Origin: Planctomycetota bacterium
Lineage (GTDB): Bacteria > Planctomycetota > J058
Length of the DNA stretch: 64,000 bases
NCBI GenBank assembly: GCA_023954375.1
Contig: JAMLIC010000004.1
Span: 124,001 to 188,000 of the forward strand
Direction of reading: 5' to 3'
The translations under genes and the position numbers were made by a program. Of this stretch, positions 59,964 to 64,000 are shown in pieces. A model generated the notes under the pieces. It was not told the origin of the DNA. It did not search any database and saw nothing but the letters and a program-made list of their open reading frames with translations. Numbering within the stretch: position 1 is the stretch's first letter; each line of letters opens with the position of its first letter.

Positions 59964-61979
59964 ATGAGTCCACGCTCCGGTCCGTCCGCCGTCACGTTCG
60001 GCATGGCGCTGTGCGCCGCGCTGGTCGCCGCCGACCGCGCCCTCGCCGACACGATCTACTTCAACGACCGCGGCCTGCGGCAGCGGGCCCAGATCGAGCA
60101 GGGGATCGCCCCGGCGCGTCTGTTCCAGGACGAGCACGGGCTCTACCTCCGCGGCCGGATCCTCTCGGCCACCCCGGGGTCGCTCGGCGGCGCGCGGCCG
60201 ACGCTCGTCGTCGAGGCCTGGTCGCGGTCGGGGGACCGCTTCGCGTGGAGCAGCCAGCCCTACACGATCGGGATGGACCTCGTCGCCTTCATAGACCACG
60301 AGGTCGACAGCCACCTCGACCTCCAGCTGATCGTCTCCAGCCGCGACGAGCCGGACGCGCCGATCGGCACGGCCGAGTGGCGGGCGCGCATTCGCCGCGT
60401 CCTCGACCCCGGCGGCGAGGTCGGCATGTCCGAGGACCGGAGCACCGTCCGGCCGCGCGAGCGGCCCGAGGAGCGGGCGCGCGTCACGCACCCGGGCTGG
60501 CTGCTGTTCGACCTGGTCGAGGAGCCTCCCCTGCTGCCGCCGCCTGAGGCCGGGCCCGACGCGGCCCGCCTGGGGCAGGAGTTCGAGCGGATCATGGCCG
60601 ATCGGCAGCGCCGGTTCGAGGAGGACCTGCAGCGGAGCGGGGTCAACGTCCTCCACCCGCGCTCGATCGGCCGCCCGGCGGGGCAGGCCGTGTGGTCGCT
60701 CCTGCAGGGGATCGCCCGGGCCAAGCGCTACCCCGCCCTGGCGCAGCGTATCGATCGGTCCGACGAGGCGCCGCCTGCGCCGCGCGGTCCGGCGGCGCGC
60801 GGCATGGGCAAGGACTTCGTGCAGCGAGCGACGATCGTGCTCGGGCTGATGTGCATGCTGGCCGACGTGCCCACCCGTGGCGCCGAGGAGGCGGGCCGCG
60901 CCGTGGTCGAGCCCCCGGGGCTGCGCTACGCGCGGTTCGGGCGCGAGGCGCGGGACGCGCTCCTCGCCGCGCTCGAGACCGCCAACCCCGACCACGCCGG
61001 CACGGGCGGGCAGGCGCTCGAGATGCCGATGCGGATGTCGCCGGCCGCCGCGCTGCCGGTCGATCCGTCCGACCTGGGCCTCGCCGCCATGCGGATCGTT
61101 CAGGAGTTCGAGACGTTCTGGTCGCGCGCGCGCCGCGAGGGCCGCTCCTGGGTGGCCGACGACGATCTGTCCCGCGACGAGGAGACGCGCCGCCTCGTGC
61201 GCGCCCTCCTCGCGCTGGCCCGCGACGACGGCTCGGTCCCGCCCGTCCTCGCCCACGAGGCCCGCCGCACGCTCGTGCGCCTCCTGCGCCCCGACGTGGC
61301 GATCCCGCCGAGCCTCATGTGGGGGGACCAGCGCCTCACGCCGGAGATGGTGGCGAAGATGCACGCCTCGGCGGTCCACTTCCGCGAGGCCATGGAGGCG
61401 TCCTTCAGCGACGCCGACCCCGCGGTGCGCGCGGCGGCGCGCTCGGTCGTCGAGCACGCGGCGTTCGTCTCCTCCCCCCGGGTGATCGACGAGCTGTTCG
61501 GCATGGCGACGGGCGACTCGGTCCCGGACGACGCCCCGCGGGACGCGCGGCGGGCGAGCCGCCGCTACGCCCTGACCGTGCTGACGATCCTGGGCACCCT
61601 GGACGACCCCGAGGTCCCGTCGAGCTCCGACGAGGAGCAGGCCGCGCGGGACCGCGAGACCGCGCGCGACGTCTTCGAGCGGCTGCAGCGCGTGCGCGAC
61701 CGCGTCGAGGACGGCCACGGCAGCCGGGGCGAGCGGGAGCTCGTCGAGCTCCTCCCCGACCTCCCCGGCCGGATCGACGAGGCGCGGCTGAGCGAGCGGG
61801 TGTCCCGCTTCCTCCGCCACGAGCGCCGGCACGTCGAGCGGGCCGAGCGGGAGGCGCGCCGGCGGCTGCGCGACGCGGCCGACGGGCGGGCCGTCCTCGA
61901 CGACGAGGAGCGGACGCGGGTGTTCGAGGAGGCGAACCGGCTGGGGCGGCGGCTGCGGTCGATGCCTCCGCCGAACTAG
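59964..61979 (+). CDS. Exported protein of unknown function
   Basis: This 671-aa protein has a signal peptide (about 1-29; VTFGMALCAALVAADRALA). The region around residues 30-150 is beta-rich. The rest is helical, with possible HEAT-like repeats (about 430-560; DADPAVRAAARSVVEHAAFV) and a charged coiled-coil end (RFLRHERRHVERAEREARRRL). No catalytic motif is seen and no family is recognised. Confidence 0.75.
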   Translation: MSPRSGPSAVTFGMALCAALVAADRALADTIYFNDRGLRQRAQIEQGIAPARLFQDEHGLYLRGRILSATPGSLGGARPTLVVEAWSRSGDRFAWSSQPYTIGMDLVAFIDHEVDSHLDLQLIVSSRDEPDAPIGTAEWRARIRRVLDPGGEVGMSEDRSTVRPRERPEERARVTHPGWLLFDLVEEPPLLPPPEAGPDAARLGQEFERIMADRQRRFEEDLQRSGVNVLHPRSIGRPAGQAVWSLLQGIARAKRYPALAQRIDRSDEAPPAPRGPAARGMGKDFVQRATIVLGLMCMLADVPTRGAEEAGRAVVEPPGLRYARFGREARDALLAALETANPDHAGTGGQALEMPMRMSPAAALPVDPSDLGLAAMRIVQEFETFWSRARREGRSWVADDDLSRDEETRRLVRALLALARDDGSVPPVLAHEARRTLVRLLRPDVAIPPSLMWGDQRLTPEMVAKMHASAVHFREAMEASFSDADPAVRAAARSVVEHAAFVSSPRVIDELFGMATGDSVPDDAPRDARRASRRYALTVLTILGTLDDPEVPSSSDEEQAARDRETARDVFERLQRVRDRVEDGHGSRGERELVELLPDLPGRIDEARLSERVSRFLRHERRHVERAEREARRRLRDAADGRAVLDDEERTRVFEEANRLGRRLRSMPPPN

Positions 61980-62035
61980 AGGCATCTCGAGCCGGCCGGA
62001 GGGTTCGCTCGAGCGCGACGCTGCCCTCCGACCCG

Positions 62036-62213
62036 CGGGCACGGGCACGGGCACGGGCACGGGCACGTGAAGAGGCGACACTGACCCCGTCGCTCCGCCG
62101 GCGTGCGGGCAACGGGCACGGGAAGAGTCGAGCGCTCCCTCCGCGCCCGGGCCGCTCGCCCACTCGCCCCGCTCTTCTTCACGTGCCCGTGCCCGTGCCC
62201 GTGCCCGTGCCCG
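62036..62213. repeat. 37-bp perfect inverted repeat built of (GGGCAC)5
   Basis: The left arm 62036-62072 is C + five GGGCAC units + GTGAAG. The right arm 62177-62213 is its exact reverse complement. The 104-bp interior contains another short GGGCAC stretch (about 62107-62122). It fills most of the 253-bp gap between convergent genes and could form a very stable hairpin terminator. Confidence 0.9.
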
Positions 62214-62232
62214 CCCGGCCAGGTCGCGCGGA

Positions 62233-63996
62233 CTACTCGTCCGCGGCGCGCTGCCCACGGTCGTACACCACCGCGCCCGCCTTGATCGTCTGCAGCACCT
62301 CGATCGTCGTGATCGCCTCCGGCGCGCAGGCGGTCGGGTCGGCCGACAGGATCACGAGGTCGGCCAGCTTGTCGGGCGTGATCGAGCCCTTGTCGTCCTC
62401 CTCGCCGAGCTGCCGCGCCGCCTCGAGCGTCACGGCCCGCAGGGCGTCCTCGATGCGCACGCGCTGCTCGGGCCCGAGGACCGCCCCGCCGGCCGTGCGG
62501 CGGCTCGCGGCGACGGCGACCGCGCGCAGCGGGTCGGGCGGCGCGCTCGGGGCGTCGTCGTGCAGGCTGAACGGCACGCCGCGCGCCAGCGCCGCCGCGC
62601 CCGGCGCCAGGCGTGCGGCGCGCTCGGGTCCGAGCAGGGCGTCGCGGAGGTGGTCGCCCCAGAAGAACAGGTCGGCCGCGAGGAAGGAGGCCGGGACGCC
62701 GAGGCGGGCCATGCGCTCGAGCTGGTCGTCGCGGAGGAGCTGCGCGACCAGCGTCACCCGGCGCGGCGCGTCCGGCCGCTCGGCCGCGGCGCGCTCGAGC
62801 GCGTCGAGCAGCTGGTCGACGGCGGCGTCGCCGTGGCAGCGCGCCGTGATGGCCCACCCGCCGTCGAGGCAGCGGCGCACCAGCGCCTCGACCTCGCGCG
62901 CCAGGAAGCTCGGGTAGCCGGCGTAGCGCTCGCCCGTGGCGGTCGGGGGCAGGGCGCCGTCGCTCGTGAGCGGGTCCTCGCAGGCGGCGCGCGAGAGCGC
63001 CCCGGCCGGCGGGGCGTGGTACGGCGCCGAGAGCCAGGCCGTGTGGCCGTGGAGCGAGCCGTCGAGGACGAGCTCGACGCCGCACAGGCGCAGCCCGCCG
63101 AGGTAGCCGCCGGCGCCCGGGTCCTTGTCGCCCAGGAGCCGCTCGGGCGTCGTGCCGCGCCAGCTGACGCTCACCGCCACGTCGAGCGGCAGCGGCCCGC
63201 GCGCGGCCACGCCGCGCAGGGCGTCGACGAGCTCCGCCGAGGCCAGCGACTCGCGGCAGGTGGTGACCCCGCGCGCGGCGTAGCGCGCCAGCGCGTCGCG
63301 CACGGCGTCGCCCAGGCGCTCGGGGTCGGCGCGCAGGGCCCGCAGCGGCTCGAGCGCGCGGAGGGCGGCCCGCTCCTCCAGCACGCCCGTGGGCGCGCCC
63401 AGCGGCTCGCGCCGGATGCGGCCGCCGGGCGGGTCGCGCGTGGCGGCGGTCACGCCGGCGCGCTCGAGGCCGACCGAGTTGAGGGTGACGATCCGCCCCG
63501 AGCGGTGGACGAGGAGGATCGGCCGCGTCGTCGACACCGCGTCCAGGTCCTGCCGCGTCGGGTGGCGGCGCTCGGCGAGGAGCGCGTCGTCGTAGCCCCA
63601 GCCGACCAGCCAGTCGTCGCGCTCGGCCGGCAGCTCGGCGCGGAGGCGGTCCTGGATCGCCGCGATCGAGTCGGCGGCGCCGAGCGGCGGCGGGTCGAGG
63701 GAGACCCCCCGGGTCCGCAGGGCCACCTGCGCCAGATGGCCGTGCGCGTCGACGAACCCGGGCAGGACCACGGCGCGCGAGAGGTGCGTGACGATCGTCC
63801 GGGGGCCGCGCAGCGCCAGCACCTCGTCCGCCGAGCCCACGGCCTGGACCCGCCCCCCGCGCATGGCCACGGCCTCCGCGCGCGGCATGCGCTCGTCCAG
63901 CGTCACGACCGCGCCGACGATGATCCGGTCGGCCGGCTCGCGCGGCCCGCGGTCCTGGCTCGCGCACCCGGCGGCGAGCGACGAGAGGACGACCAT
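62233..63996 (-). CDS. Amidohydrolase (YtcJ-like, Amidohydro_3), probable lipoprotein
   Basis: This protein of at least 587 aa has a lipobox-like N-terminus (SSLAAGCAS). The Amidohydro_3 pattern follows: ADRIIVGAVVTLDERMPRAEAVAMRGGRVQAVG, FVDAHGHLAQVALRTRGVSL, VHRSGRIVTLNSVGLERAG, a CHGDAAVDQLLDALERAA block, FSLHDDAPSAPPDPLRAVAVA and SITPDKLADLVILSADP. Relatives are N-substituted amide or formamide hydrolases of uncertain substrate. The first Met (63996) is 5 bp from the window edge and leaves a short signal without basic residues. The true start may lie beyond the window. Confidence 0.88.
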   Translation of the reverse strand: MVVLSSLAAGCASQDRGPREPADRIIVGAVVTLDERMPRAEAVAMRGGRVQAVGSADEVLALRGPRTIVTHLSRAVVLPGFVDAHGHLAQVALRTRGVSLDPPPLGAADSIAAIQDRLRAELPAERDDWLVGWGYDDALLAERRHPTRQDLDAVSTTRPILLVHRSGRIVTLNSVGLERAGVTAATRDPPGGRIRREPLGAPTGVLEERAALRALEPLRALRADPERLGDAVRDALARYAARGVTTCRESLASAELVDALRGVAARGPLPLDVAVSVSWRGTTPERLLGDKDPGAGGYLGGLRLCGVELVLDGSLHGHTAWLSAPYHAPPAGALSRAACEDPLTSDGALPPTATGERYAGYPSFLAREVEALVRRCLDGGWAITARCHGDAAVDQLLDALERAAAERPDAPRRVTLVAQLLRDDQLERMARLGVPASFLAADLFFWGDHLRDALLGPERAARLAPGAAALARGVPFSLHDDAPSAPPDPLRAVAVAASRRTAGGAVLGPEQRVRIEDALRAVTLEAARQLGEEDDKGSITPDKLADLVILSADPTACAPEAITTIEVLQTIKAGAVVYDRGQRAADE

Positions 63997-64000
63997 CGAG

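Overview
This is a very GC-rich window (well above 70 % by eye) from a Gram-negative, respiring bacterium. It is densely packed, and consecutive genes often overlap by 4 bp (GTGA/ATGA). Three features suggest a Planctomycetota- or Myxococcota-like lineage: large PknB-type kinases with TPR-like or SUMF1-type tails, a DUF1592/DUF1552 cytochrome pair, and a TMTC-like membrane protein. The phylum cannot be fixed from this window alone. No rRNA, tRNA, CRISPR array, insertion sequence or phage gene was found.

Layout. 0-3.3 kb: a macro-domain protein, a hypothetical and a TPR protein on the minus strand. 3.4-13.3 kb: a RING-like membrane protein, sbcD-sbcC (sbcC carries two internal out-of-frame segments), a hypothetical, mutY, a cupin-type XRE regulator divergent from a VOC protein, a crotonase fused to a sulfite-oxidase-like domain, and a small e9imm-like protein. 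13.4-19.2 kb: a DUF1592-family cytochrome, a Tat-exported DUF1552 partner and a Ser/Thr kinase. 19.3-25.1 kb: a TMTC-like protein, a sugar epimerase and GT2 pair, an MTD1-type methylene-THF dehydrogenase and a lipoprotein.

25.2-41.4 kb is the most notable part: one long minus-strand, operon-like run centred on nitrite/NO respiration. In transcription order it encodes a heme-copper-oxidase-like subunit, a 49-aa membrane peptide, a CuA subunit II, a B-family-like subunit I whose helix VI lacks the usual tyrosine, a small subunit, a SCO protein, a cytochrome b-ferredoxin-MvhD fusion, a small hypothetical, heme O synthase, NirK with a C-terminal cytochrome c, a NirV(SUMF1)-SCO fusion, a CyuA-like desulfidase, a GMC oxidoreductase with its small subunit, and a TPP enzyme. 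A near-consensus FNR/DNR box lies just upstream, and a divergent Rrf2 regulator has an NsrR-like cysteine set. I read this as NO2- to NO to N2O reduction with dedicated copper delivery and heme maturation. The oxidase-like pair may be an unconventional NO reductase.

41.6-50.1 kb: the Rrf2 regulator, small hypotheticals, a four-helix-bundle protein, a (GGGAGC)n tandem repeat, an MDR oxidoreductase, a TPR-metallopeptidase, terminator-like hairpins, a zinc-ribbon/lipoprotein pair, two receivers (one degenerate), an NtrC-type activator and hpt. 50.1-51.1 kb has no gene but holds three tandem copies of a structured ~260-bp element. One stem shows a compensatory base change between copies, and a shared motif recurs just past the stop codons of two other minus-strand genes. 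51.1-64 kb: two amidohydrolases, a tandem kinase-SUMF1 gene broken by a frameshift, a CvpA-like protein, a third kinase, two unrecognised genes and a 37-bp perfect inverted repeat.
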